Shown here: positions 14,142 to 21,627 of the stretch, piece by piece
Layout of the letters: each line of letters starts with the position of its first letter
Position numbering within the stretch: the first letter of the stretch is position 1
Program-made: the position numbers and the translations under genes
NCBI GenBank assembly: GCA_964435115.1
Contig: CAYSYM010000053.1
Span: forward strand, 1-26,001
Length of the DNA: 26,001 bases
Source of the DNA: CAYSYM01 sp964435115
GTDB taxonomy: Bacteria > Chloroflexota > UBA6077 > CF-72
Direction of reading: 5' to 3'
The notes under the pieces: model-generated
Databases searched by the model: none
Told to the model about the DNA's origin: nothing
What the model saw: the letters and a program-made list of their open reading frames with translations, nothing else

Positions 14142-15229
14142 AGCGGCGATGGTACCGAGGCGGCGAAGTCGTCGGCGTCCCCGACGTCCACCCAGGACGG
14201 CTCGGCTGGCAGCACGACGCTGAAGCGCGCGCCGCCTTCCGGGCGGTTCTCGGCCCAGGCCCGGCCCCCATGCGCCTCTGCCACGTGCCGGACGATGGCC
14301 AGCCCCAGGCCCGCGCCCCCCTGGGCGCGGCTGCGCGCGCGGTCCACCCGGTAGAAGCGGTCGAAGACGCGGGTGAGGGCGTCCGCGGGCAGCCCGGGCC
14401 CGTCGTCCTCGACGACCAGGAGTGCCTGGGGAGGGCGGCGACCGACCCGCATACGGACGGCGCCGGGGGTGCGGGAGGCGTGGCGCAGCGCGTTGAGGAC
14501 GAGGTTGCTGACGAGCTGGCGGAGCCGGTCCTCGTCCCCGTGGACGGTCACCGGCTCCGCCTCGATGGTGACGCGGAAGGCGTCCGCGCTCGCGACGCGC
14601 GCGGCCACCTCGCGCGCGAGGACGTCCAGGCGGACAGGGTGGCGCTCGAGGGGGCTCGGCGTCCCGCTCTCGGCAAGCAGGAGCAGGTCGCGCACCAGGC
14701 GGGCCATCCGGTCCACCTCCTCGCGCGTCTCCTGGAGCACCTCCGCCCGCTCGTCCGGCGGGAGGTCGCGGGCGAGGAGGTCCAGGTTCCCGCGCACCGT
14801 CGTGAGCGGCGTCCGCAGCTCGTGCGAGGTGTCGGCGAGGAATTGGCGCTGCCCTTCCAGGGCGCGGTCCACCCGGTCCACGAGGGCGTTGAAGGTGCGC
14901 GTGAGCCGGAACACCTCCGGGTCGCCGGCGTCTTCCGGCAGCCGGCACGCAAACTCCCCGCGTCGGGCGAGGTCGGCGGCGGCGCTGACGATGGCGCTGA
15001 GGGAGCGCAGGAGGCGGGCGCCCACCAGCCAGGCTGCCAAGGCTGCCCCGAGGCCGGCCGCCACGGCGCCGACGACCAGGGCACGGAGGCCATGCTGCAC
15101 AACCAGGCGCGCAGCAGCCGGGTCAGACTCCGAGCTGACGAGGTTGGCGTAGAAGAACAGCTCGAACAGGAGGAGCGCTACGAGGACGATCAGGCCCGTC
15201 GTCACGGCGAGCCGGAGGCGGGTGCTCAC
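14138..15229 (-). CDS. Membrane sensor histidine kinase
   Basis: A 363-residue two-component kinase with two membrane helices (about 8-30 and 50-70) enclosing a very short external loop of about 20 residues, so it likely senses within the membrane or through a partner. A HAMP domain follows (about 71-125), then the phosphoacceptor box DTSHELRTPL with His136. The ATPase domain has N box NLVLNALRHA (242-251), G1 DDGPGL (275-280), F box VFDRFYR and G2 GGAGLGLAI (304-312). Start GTG 15229 overlaps the response regulator stop by four bases. The last 20 residues, after the ATPase fold, are acidic and of unknown use. Confidence 0.95.
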   Translation of the reverse strand: MSTRLRLAVTTGLIVLVALLLFELFFYANLVSSESDPAAARLVVQHGLRALVVGAVAAGLGAALAAWLVGARLLRSLSAIVSAAADLARRGEFACRLPEDAGDPEVFRLTRTFNALVDRVDRALEGQRQFLADTSHELRTPLTTVRGNLDLLARDLPPDERAEVLQETREEVDRMARLVRDLLLLAESGTPSPLERHPVRLDVLAREVAARVASADAFRVTIEAEPVTVHGDEDRLRQLVSNLVLNALRHASRTPGAVRMRVGRRPPQALLVVEDDGPGLPADALTRVFDRFYRVDRARSRAQGGAGLGLAIVRHVAEAHGGRAWAENRPEGGARFSVVLPAEPSWVDVGDADDFAASVPSPL

Positions 15230-16017
15230 GGCGCGCGGCCGGCCGGTGGCGCGGCGCGCGGCGTGTCGTTGCCCGGGCCAAGCTTGCTCGGCGGCGCGGG
15301 CGCCTCCCTCAGGGCGTACCCCACCCCACGGACCGTCTGGATGAGGCGCGGGCGCCCGTGGGCCTCGAGCTTGTCTCGCACGTAGGACACGTTCGCGTCG
15401 ATGACGTTCGAACCGCCCAGGAAGTCGCTGCCCCAGACGGCGCGGAAGATCTGCTCGCGGGTAAGCACCTGGCGCTGGTTCCGCAGGAAGAACGCCAGCA
15501 GATTGAACTCCCGCGTGGTGAGCGGCAGTGGCTCGCCACCGCGCCAGGCCTCGCGGGTCCCCGGATCGAGCTCCACGTCGGCGTACGCCAGGCGCTCGGT
15601 CGGCTCGCCCGGCGTGCGCCGCGCGCGCCGCAGCAGGGCTGAGACGCGGGCCAGCAGCTCCTCGAACTCGAACGGCTTGGCGAGGTAGTCATCGGCGCCG
15701 CTGGCGAACCCGGCGATCTTGTCCTGCAACTGGTCGCGCGCCGTCAGCATGATGATGGGGACGTGCACGTCGGCCGAGCGGAGGCGGCGCGCGACCTCCA
15801 GGCCATCCAGGGGCTCGGGCAGCATCACGTCCAGCACGACGAGGTCGGGCTCTTCTTCGCGGACGAGCCGCAGGGCGGTCTCGCCGTCCTCGGCTGCCCG
15901 CACGCCGTAGCCGGCGAAGGTCAACCCGCGGCGGAGCATGCGCAGCAGGTTGGGGTCGTCGTCCACCACCAGGATGGACGTCGCGTGCGGCGGCGGGCTG
16001 GCGGAGTCGGTCGGCAT
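15226..16017 (-). CDS. OmpR/PhoB-family response regulator
   Basis: A 263-residue DNA-binding regulator. The receiver domain (about 14-128) has the acidic pocket DDD (19-21), phosphoacceptor Asp63 (LVVLDVMLP), Thr92 and Lys114 (LAKPFE). A winged-helix output domain follows (about 140-238) with TTREFNLLAFFLRNQ and the terminal YVRDKLE...VRGVGYAL pattern. A Pro/Ala-rich tail of about 25 residues ends the protein. ATG 16017 has GAGGG about 9 bases upstream. It is the first gene of the operon with the kinase and MFS transporter, and is divergent from the DedA gene, so the 157-bp gap at 16018-16174 is the natural place for its own operator. Confidence 0.95.
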   Translation of the reverse strand: MPTDSASPPPHATSILVVDDDPNLLRMLRRGLTFAGYGVRAAEDGETALRLVREEEPDLVVLDVMLPEPLDGLEVARRLRSADVHVPIIMLTARDQLQDKIAGFASGADDYLAKPFEFEELLARVSALLRRARRTPGEPTERLAYADVELDPGTREAWRGGEPLPLTTREFNLLAFFLRNQRQVLTREQIFRAVWGSDFLGGSNVIDANVSYVRDKLEAHGRPRLIQTVRGVGYALREAPAPPSKLGPGNDTPRAAPPAGRAP

Positions 16018-16098
16018 AGCGCGCGCCCTCAGGTGGGTCGGGTGCGCCCACCGCTGGATTCTACGCCTGGGCGCGCCGATGCTCCGGCCGACATTGGG

Positions 16099-16104
16099 CA
16101 TAAT
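16099..16104 (+). promoter_or_regulatory. Possible -10 element of the DedA gene
   Basis: CATAAT preceded by TTGGG lies 70 bases before the TTG start at 16175, in the gap between the divergent response regulator and DedA genes. No matching -35 is seen. Confidence 0.35.
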
Positions 16105-16174
16105 CCTGGTTGGTCGAGCGCCACCCCCGGCGGCTCGGGCGCCCGAGCCGCCACTCCCGGAGAGGTACACCCCC

Positions 16175-16831
16175 TTGGTTCCCTTCGATCTGCGCACGCT
16201 CATCGAAACCGTCGGCCTGCTCGGCGTGGGCCTCATCGTCTTCGCCGAAACGGGCCTGCTCATCGGCTTCTTCCTGCCCGGGGATAGCCTGCTCTTCACC
16301 GCCGGGTTCCTGGCGTCGCAGGGGTTCTTCAACATCTGGGCGCTGACCGCGCTCACCGGGAGCATGGCCGTCGTCGGCGATAGCACCGGCTACCTGGTGG
16401 GGCGGCGCGCGGGCCGGGCGCTCTTCAAGCGCGAGGACTCGCGCTTCTTCAAGAAGAAGCACCTGCAGCGGGCGCACGCGTTCTACGAGAAGCACGGGGG
16501 GAAGGCGATCGTCCTGGCGCAGTTCTTGCCCATCGTCCGCACCTTCTCGCCGGTCGTCGCGGGCATCGCCGAGATGCCCTACATGCGCTTCGCCATCTTC
16601 AATGTGGTGGCGGCGCTCCTGTGGGGCGTGGGCGTGCCGTGGACCGGCTACTTCCTGGGCAGCCTGATCCCCGACATCGACCGCTACCTGCTGCCCATCA
16701 TCGCGCTGATCGTGGTCGCCTCGGTGGCGCCGAGCGCCATCCACCTGTGGCGTGAGAGCGGGGACGAGATCCTGGCTGCGGTGCGTGCGCGCCTGGCGCG
16801 CGGGACGCCGCCCGAGCCGGCCCGGGACTGA
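16175..16831 (+). CDS. DedA/SNARE-associated family membrane protein
   Basis: A 218-residue inner-membrane protein of the DedA family, whose members are linked to lipid flipping and membrane homeostasis. It has the family's FAETGLLIGFFLPGDSLL segment near the N-terminus and the re-entrant motif AQFLPIVRTFSPVVAG in the middle, with conserved Pro and Arg, then two C-terminal helices. TTG 16175 is chosen because GGAGAGG lies 9 bases upstream and the length fits the family; an ATG at 16080 would add a Pro/Ala-rich stretch with no ribosome site. The gene is divergent from the two-component operon and convergent with the HD-GYP gene. Confidence 0.9.
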   Translation: MVPFDLRTLIETVGLLGVGLIVFAETGLLIGFFLPGDSLLFTAGFLASQGFFNIWALTALTGSMAVVGDSTGYLVGRRAGRALFKREDSRFFKKKHLQRAHAFYEKHGGKAIVLAQFLPIVRTFSPVVAGIAEMPYMRFAIFNVVAALLWGVGVPWTGYFLGSLIPDIDRYLLPIIALIVVASVAPSAIHLWRESGDEILAAVRARLARGTPPEPARD

Positions 16832-16881
16832 CACGCGCGTGCGCGGCTGGTGTCTGGGTCCGTGGGCCGCGGCGGGCGCAG

Positions 16882-17682
16882 CTACGCCGCCAGCGGGAAG
16901 GGGTGCCTGCTCTGGCGCACGCTCTCAGGCAGGGGGATGCGCCCGTCGCGTAAGGCGCTGAGGAAGGCGTGGGCCATGTCCGGGTCGAACTGCGTGCCGG
17001 CGCCCCGCGCCACCTCGGTGGCGGCCTGCTCGGCGTCCATCGCCGGGCGGTAGGGGCGGGTGGAGGTCATGGCGTCGAAGGCGTCGGCGACGGCCATGAG
17101 GCGCCCGCCGAGTGCGATGGCGGTGCCGGCCAGGCCGTCTGGGTACCCCCGCCCGTCCCACCGCTCGTGGTGGCGGTGCGCGTAGACGGCGGCGCGCACC
17201 AGGAACGGCGCCCGCGCGAGGATCTGCGCGCCGATGGTGGGGTGGCGGCGCATCTGCTCCCACTCGGCTTCCTCGAGGTACCCGGGCTTGCGCAGGATCG
17301 CGTCGTCCACGCCCAGCTTGCCGATGTCGTGGAGCAGGCCGCCCAGGCGTGCCTCCTCGATCTCCACGTCGGACCAGCCGAGCGCTGTGCCGAGGGCGGT
17401 GGCGTACGTGGAGACGCGGGCGCCGTGGCCGCCGGTGTACGGGTCGCGCGCCTCGACGGCGCCGGCCAGGGCGGAGACGGCGTCCAGGTAGGCCTGCTCG
17501 AGCTCCTTCCGGCGCGCCCGCTCCAGGGCTACCGCTCGCCGGAGGTCGGCGGCGTACGCGTAGAGCTGCGCCTGGGTGGCTGCCAGGTCGGCCAGTCCGT
17601 GCTCCCAGGGGTCGCGCTCGGCGGCGACCGTGCCGTCCGCCGCCGCCGGAGGTGCCTCATCAGAAGAGCGAGAGTGGGTCAT
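16882..17682 (-). CDS. HD-GYP domain protein, probable cyclic-di-GMP phosphodiesterase
   Basis: A 266-residue soluble protein. A low-complexity N-terminus and a helical, probably coiled-coil stretch (about 28-75) lead into an HD-GYP domain (about 72-245). Metal ligands and signatures are present: His86, HDIGK (118-122), His147, HHERWDGRGYPDGL (171-184) and DAFDAMTS (200-207). The intact GYP tripeptide favours hydrolysis of cyclic-di-GMP. No receiver, PAS or membrane segment is fused, so the input signal is unknown; the coiled coil may mediate dimerisation. ATG 17682 is preceded by AGGAGG at a spacing of one base only, unusually close. It is divergent from the aldehyde dehydrogenase gene. Confidence 0.9.
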   Translation of the reverse strand: MTHSRSSDEAPPAAADGTVAAERDPWEHGLADLAATQAQLYAYAADLRRAVALERARRKELEQAYLDAVSALAGAVEARDPYTGGHGARVSTYATALGTALGWSDVEIEEARLGGLLHDIGKLGVDDAILRKPGYLEEAEWEQMRRHPTIGAQILARAPFLVRAAVYAHRHHERWDGRGYPDGLAGTAIALGGRLMAVADAFDAMTSTRPYRPAMDAEQAATEVARGAGTQFDPDMAHAFLSALRDGRIPLPESVRQSRHPFPLAA

Positions 17683-17952
17683 GCCTCCTGGCGATGTGGG
17701 AGAGGGGTGCTTGCCCAGGTCAGCCCGCCACCCGGCGACCAGTGCGGGAGAGTCGGCCGCCCGCGTCCTCCGCGGTGAGTATCGACCGGGCGGAACATTT
17801 CTCCAGGTCGACGCTCGGCGCACCTCGCGTCTAATCCGAGGTGTCGGCGTGGCGGTCCGCGAGCCAGCCCGCCGGCCGCCCTGGAGCCGGGCGCCAGCCT
17901 GGCGGGCAGACTGCTATCGTGTAGCCAACCACGTCTGAGGATCGCAACAGCC

Positions 17953-19365
17953 ATGGTGATGCAGTCCATCAATCCCGCGACCGAAGAGGTGCTGGCGAGC
18001 TTCGAGGATTTCTCGCCGGCGCAGGTGGAGGCGGCGCTCGAGCACGCGCACGATGCCTACCGGAGCTGGCGGGAGGCGTCGTTCGGCGAGCGGGCGACGC
18101 GGATGCAGGCGGCGGCGCGCATCCTGCGGGCGCAGAACGCGCGCTGGGCGACCCTCATGACCTCGGAGATGGGCAAGCCGATCGTCGAGGCCGAGGCCGA
18201 GGTGGAGAAGTGCGCCTGGGGGTGCGACTTCTACGCCGAGCACGCGGCGCGCTTCCTGGCCGACGAGCCCGTGGCGACGAACGCCCGGGAGAGCTTCGTC
18301 GCCTTCGAGCCGCTAGGCGTAGTGTTGGCGATCATGCCCTGGAACTTCCCGTTCTGGCAGGTGTTCCGCTTCGCCGCGCCGGCGCTGATGGCGGGCAACG
18401 CGGTGGTGCTCAAGCATGCCTCGAACGTGCCCCAGTGCGCCCTGGCGGTCGAGGAGGTGTTCCAGCAGGCGGGCTTCCCGGAGGGCCTCTTCCGGACGCT
18501 GCTCGTGCCGGGCTCGCAGGTCGAGCCGCTGATCGCCGATCCGCGCGTGCAGGCGGTCACCCTGACAGGCTCGAGCGAGGTGGGCCAGCGAGTGGCTGGC
18601 GCGGCGGGCCGCAACCTGAAGAAGCACGTGCTCGAGTTGGGCGGCAGTGACCCCTTCATCGTCCTGGCGGACGCCGACCTGGATGCGGCCGCGGCCGTGG
18701 CGGTCCGGGCGCGGAACCAGAACAGCGGCCAGAGCTGCATCGCCGCCAAGCGGTTCATCGTCGAGGAGCCGGTGGCCGACGCCTTCACGGCGACGTTCGC
18801 CGCGGCCGTGCAGGCGCTCCGCGTGGGCGACCCGTGCGAGCGCGACACGCTCGTAGGGCCGCTGGCGCGCGCCGACCTGCGCGACACGCTCGTGGGCCAG
18901 GTGGAGGCGTCCGTCGCGCAAGGCGCCCGCGCGGTGGTGGGTGGCTCGGTCCTTGGCACGCAGGGGTACTTCTACGCGCCCACGGTGCTCGAGGGGGTCT
19001 CGGACCAGATGCCGGCCTTCCGCGAGGAGACGTTCGGTCCTGTGGCCGCCGTGGTCCGCGCCCGCGACGCGGAGGATGCGCTGCGGCTGGCGAACGATAC
19101 GCCGTACGGCCTCGGGGCGAACCTGTGGACCCGCGACCTGGAGCGCGCCAAGCAGCTCGCGCGGAAGATCGAGGCGGGCAACGTGTTCATCAATGGGATG
19201 GTCGCCTCCGATCCGCGACTGCCGTTCGGCGGCGTGAAGCGGAGTGGCTACGGGCGCGAGCTCGGGGTCTTCGGCATCCGCGAGTTCACCAACATTCAGA
19301 CCATCTGGGTCGGCCCGGCGCAGGGCGGCGCCACCCGCGCCCTGCAGCAGGCGGCGGCCGAGTAG
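17953..19365 (+). CDS. Aldehyde dehydrogenase, succinate-semialdehyde dehydrogenase type
   Basis: A 470-residue NAD(P)-dependent aldehyde dehydrogenase with catalytic Cys262 (NSGQSC), general base Glu228 (LELGG), Asn131 in MPWNFPFWQ and cofactor-binding Lys154 in VLKHASNVPQC. The LKHASNVP segment and the FGGVKRSGYGRELG C-terminus resemble the GabD1/YneI group, which oxidises succinate semialdehyde to succinate; other small aldehydes are possible. ATG 17953 follows GAGGAT; ATG 17959 would lose two residues. A possible -10, TATCGT, lies at 17915-17920. No GABA transaminase gene is adjacent, so the pathway source of the substrate is open. A PAC2-family gene follows 46 bp later on the same strand. 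Confidence 0.92.
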   Translation: MVMQSINPATEEVLASFEDFSPAQVEAALEHAHDAYRSWREASFGERATRMQAAARILRAQNARWATLMTSEMGKPIVEAEAEVEKCAWGCDFYAEHAARFLADEPVATNARESFVAFEPLGVVLAIMPWNFPFWQVFRFAAPALMAGNAVVLKHASNVPQCALAVEEVFQQAGFPEGLFRTLLVPGSQVEPLIADPRVQAVTLTGSSEVGQRVAGAAGRNLKKHVLELGGSDPFIVLADADLDAAAAVAVRARNQNSGQSCIAAKRFIVEEPVADAFTATFAAAVQALRVGDPCERDTLVGPLARADLRDTLVGQVEASVAQGARAVVGGSVLGTQGYFYAPTVLEGVSDQMPAFREETFGPVAAVVRARDAEDALRLANDTPYGLGANLWTRDLERAKQLARKIEAGNVFINGMVASDPRLPFGGVKRSGYGRELGVFGIREFTNIQTIWVGPAQGGATRALQQAAAE

Positions 19366-19411
19366 CGCGGCGGAGTGGTGGTACGGCGCCCTGCCGGGGG
19401 AGACTGAGCGG

Positions 19412-20359
19412 ATGGAGCTGGTGCTGGGAGCAGCGCCTGCCGGCCTGCGCCGGCCCATCCTGCTGGCTGGGTTCGGCGGCTGGGGCGACGCGGGGAGTGC
19501 CGCGACGATCGCGCTGCGCCATCTCCTGGGCGAGGACGTAGTCGAAGCGTCGGGCATGCTGGACCCCTCGGCCTGCTACGACTTCACCGTCGCCCGCCCG
19601 CTCACCAGGCGGGAAGGCGGCGCTGGAGCGTGGCAGCTCGAGTACCCGAAAGTGTCGTTCCACCCGCTGCGCCTGCCCGCGGCCCGGCGCGACCTGCTGG
19701 TCGTCCAGGGGCCCGAGCCTCATTTCCGCTGGCCCGAGCTCGCCCCGGCGATCGTCTCGTACGCCCGGGCGGCCGGCGCGGAGCTGGTCGTTACGCTCGG
19801 GGCGTACGTCGGCCCGGTCTCCCACCGCTCGGCGCCGGTAGTGGGCAGGACGCTTGACCCGCGACTGGCGGGGCTGCTGCGGTCGCTGCGGGTGCGTGAC
19901 ACGGACTACCAGGGGCCGACGGCCTTCGTGACGGCGCTCCTCCACGCGGCGGCGGCGAGCGGGCTGCCGGCGCTGAGCCTGTGGGCGGCGACGCCCCCTT
20001 ACCTCCAGGCGGGGAACCCCGTGGCCGCGCTCGCGCTCCTCGAGACGACCCAGCGGGTCACGCAGTTGCCGCTCGACGCTACCCGGTTGAGCGAGGTGGC
20101 GCGGAGCTTCCTGCGCGAGGTGGACGCCGCGCTGCAAGAGCACCCGGACCTGGCTGAGCAGCTCAAGGAGCTGCTGGGGGCAGCCGGGGCGGAGGCGGCG
20201 GAGGACGAGGAGGAGCGGGCGACGCTCTGGAAGGTGCCCGATCCGGACCGCCCGCCGCCCGACGCACCGCCGGGCCTGCCAACCGGCAAGAGCCTGGTCG
20301 AAGCGGTCGAGCGGTACCTGAAACAGGCGCGGGGGGACGCGCCCGCGCCGGGCGAGTAG
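19412..20359 (+). CDS. PAC2-family protein
   Basis: A 315-residue soluble protein of the PAC2 family, named after a eukaryotic proteasome-assembly chaperone; bacterial members have no firmly established role. Family features are the N-terminal ILLAGFGGWGDAG (about 16-28), a central VTLGAYVGPVSH segment and a run around YQGPTAFVTALLHAAA. The C-terminal 60 residues are acidic then Pro-rich. ATG 19412 follows GGGGGAG at 9 bases; longer upstream starts would overlap the dehydrogenase gene. It probably shares a transcript with the aldehyde dehydrogenase. No proteasome gene is in the window. Confidence 0.88.
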   Translation: MELVLGAAPAGLRRPILLAGFGGWGDAGSAATIALRHLLGEDVVEASGMLDPSACYDFTVARPLTRREGGAGAWQLEYPKVSFHPLRLPAARRDLLVVQGPEPHFRWPELAPAIVSYARAAGAELVVTLGAYVGPVSHRSAPVVGRTLDPRLAGLLRSLRVRDTDYQGPTAFVTALLHAAAASGLPALSLWAATPPYLQAGNPVAALALLETTQRVTQLPLDATRLSEVARSFLREVDAALQEHPDLAEQLKELLGAAGAEAAEDEEERATLWKVPDPDRPPPDAPPGLPTGKSLVEAVERYLKQARGDAPAPGE

Positions 20360-20409
20360 GGCCCAGGGCCGGGGCGTCCGGGCGGCGGGCGGCGCCAGGG
20401 CCCACGGGC

Positions 20410-21303
20410 TCAGCCGGTGGGGAGCCGCAGCAGGACGACGCCGAGCACGATCAGCCCGGCGCCGGCGAGCTGGGGGGGTGCGAGTGCTTCGCCGAGGACC
20501 AGGTAGCCGAGGAGCGCTGCCACGGCCGGCTCCCACGTGCCGAGCAGGCTGGCGACGGAGGCCGGCAGGCGCCGCAGCCCTTCGGTGTACGCCGCGAGCG
20601 CCCCCAGGGTGGGGCCAACCGCGATGAGCGCCAGGCCGGCCCAGCCCACCGCGCCCAGCGAGGGCCACCGCGCCTCGCCCCTGGCCCACTCGAAGGCCGC
20701 CAGGAAGAGCGCCCCAATGCCGAGGACGTAGACGAGCACCGTCCGGGGGTCGTGCCGGGCCAGCGCCCGCTTGCCGAAGATGCTGTAGAGCGCGTACGTC
20801 AGACCTGACGCCAGGCCGGCCAGCACGCCAGCGCCGCTGCCGACCAGGGTGGACGGGTTGGCGACCCCGGCCACGAGCGCCGAGCCGACGAACGTGGCCC
20901 CGAGCGCCAGGAGGGTGCGCGCGTGCAGGCGCTCGCCGTAGAGGCGCCAGGCGAGGACGGCGACCCAGGCCGGGGCCGTGTAGAGCAGCACGGCCGCCGT
21001 CGCCACGCTGGTCCAGGCGATCGCTTGGGCATAGACGGCGTAGAAGACGGCAACGCTCACCAGGCCGAAGACGACCAGGTAGCCGATCTCGCCGCGGGGG
21101 ACGCGGAGCAGGCGCGGGCGCAGGAGGGCGAGCGCGGCGAACAGGATGATGAAGGCGAGCGCCGCGCGGAGGGTGGCCAGGCCGATCGGCGACAGCGGGT
21201 AGCGGTCGAGGAGCAGGCGGTAGGCGATGCCCAGGGTGCCCCACAGCGTCGCGGCGAGGAGCACGAGCCCGTAGCCCGAGAGGTCGGACGGTCGGCCGGC
21301 CAT
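20410..21303 (-). CDS. EamA/DMT-superfamily transporter
   Basis: A 297-residue protein with about ten membrane helices built as two EamA repeats (about 10-140 and 155-293). Typical marks are AATLWGT near the start, the SVATAAVLLYTAPAWVAVLA segment closing the first repeat, and its counterpart PASVASLLGTWEPAVAALLG in the second. Members export amino acids and other metabolites; the substrate here is unknown. It is convergent with the PAC2 gene across 50 bp and divergent from the small ORF at 21406. Confidence 0.92.
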   Translation of the reverse strand: MAGRPSDLSGYGLVLLAATLWGTLGIAYRLLLDRYPLSPIGLATLRAALAFIILFAALALLRPRLLRVPRGEIGYLVVFGLVSVAVFYAVYAQAIAWTSVATAAVLLYTAPAWVAVLAWRLYGERLHARTLLALGATFVGSALVAGVANPSTLVGSGAGVLAGLASGLTYALYSIFGKRALARHDPRTVLVYVLGIGALFLAAFEWARGEARWPSLGAVGWAGLALIAVGPTLGALAAYTEGLRRLPASVASLLGTWEPAVAALLGYLVLGEALAPPQLAGAGLIVLGVVLLRLPTG

Positions 21304-21405
21304 GCGCCGACCATCCTAACGGGTCGCAGCCAGGCGGCCAGGCGACACGTCGCGTGCGACGCCCCGTAGACTGAGGCACTCACCCGTGCACTCCGGACGG
21401 CTTGG

Positions 21406-21504
21406 ATGCGTGGCAACGCCCTTCGACCACTGCTGGGAGCCCTGATCGGCGTTGCCGCGGCCGCCGCCGGCTACGCCTATGCTACGAACGCCTCCGTGCG
21501 CTGA
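21406..21504 (+). CDS. Possible 32-residue membrane peptide
   Basis: A short ORF running ATG to TGA whose product is a basic N-terminus (MRGNALR), one Gly/Ala-rich hydrophobic helix (LLGALIGVAAAAAGYAYA) and a short polar end. The ordered charge-helix-polar layout is more protein-like than a random GC-rich frame. Its pattern faintly recalls the GxxxG-rich start of small DUF6132-type membrane proteins, truncated before their Cys residues. There is no clear ribosome site. A hairpin AGCGC-TCC-GCGCT followed by TCGTTTTC (21524-21544) comes shortly after and could end its transcript. Confidence 0.35.
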   Translation: MRGNALRPLLGALIGVAAAAAGYAYATNASVR

Positions 21505-21627
21505 GGCGTGGGCGCGTTGGCTCAGCGCTCCGCGCTTCGTTTTCTCGATGGCTACCCGCGTGGGCCTCAGCTCGGGGGAATCGGCCCGAACCTTGGCCTA
21601 CGTGCTTCGCTGCGCGAGGGGGACGGG
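21505..21627. other. Short spacer before the first DHA2 transporter
   Basis: With 21304-21405 it forms a 324-bp stretch between EamA and the first DHA2 gene whose only gene-like content is the 32-residue ORF. It contains the small T-followed hairpin at 21524-21544 and the GAGGGGG ribosome site (21616-21622). No convincing promoter is visible. Confidence 0.4.

Noticed and set aside
12942..14948. Open frame of 668 residues read as one long protein
   Set aside because: Only the 399 residues after GTG 14141 form an MFS transporter; the upstream part is an Arg/Pro/Gly-rich shadow of the histidine kinase gene.
15406..15414. GTTCGAACC resembling a tRNA T-loop
   Set aside because: It lies inside the response regulator reading frame and no cloverleaf or acceptor stem surrounds it.
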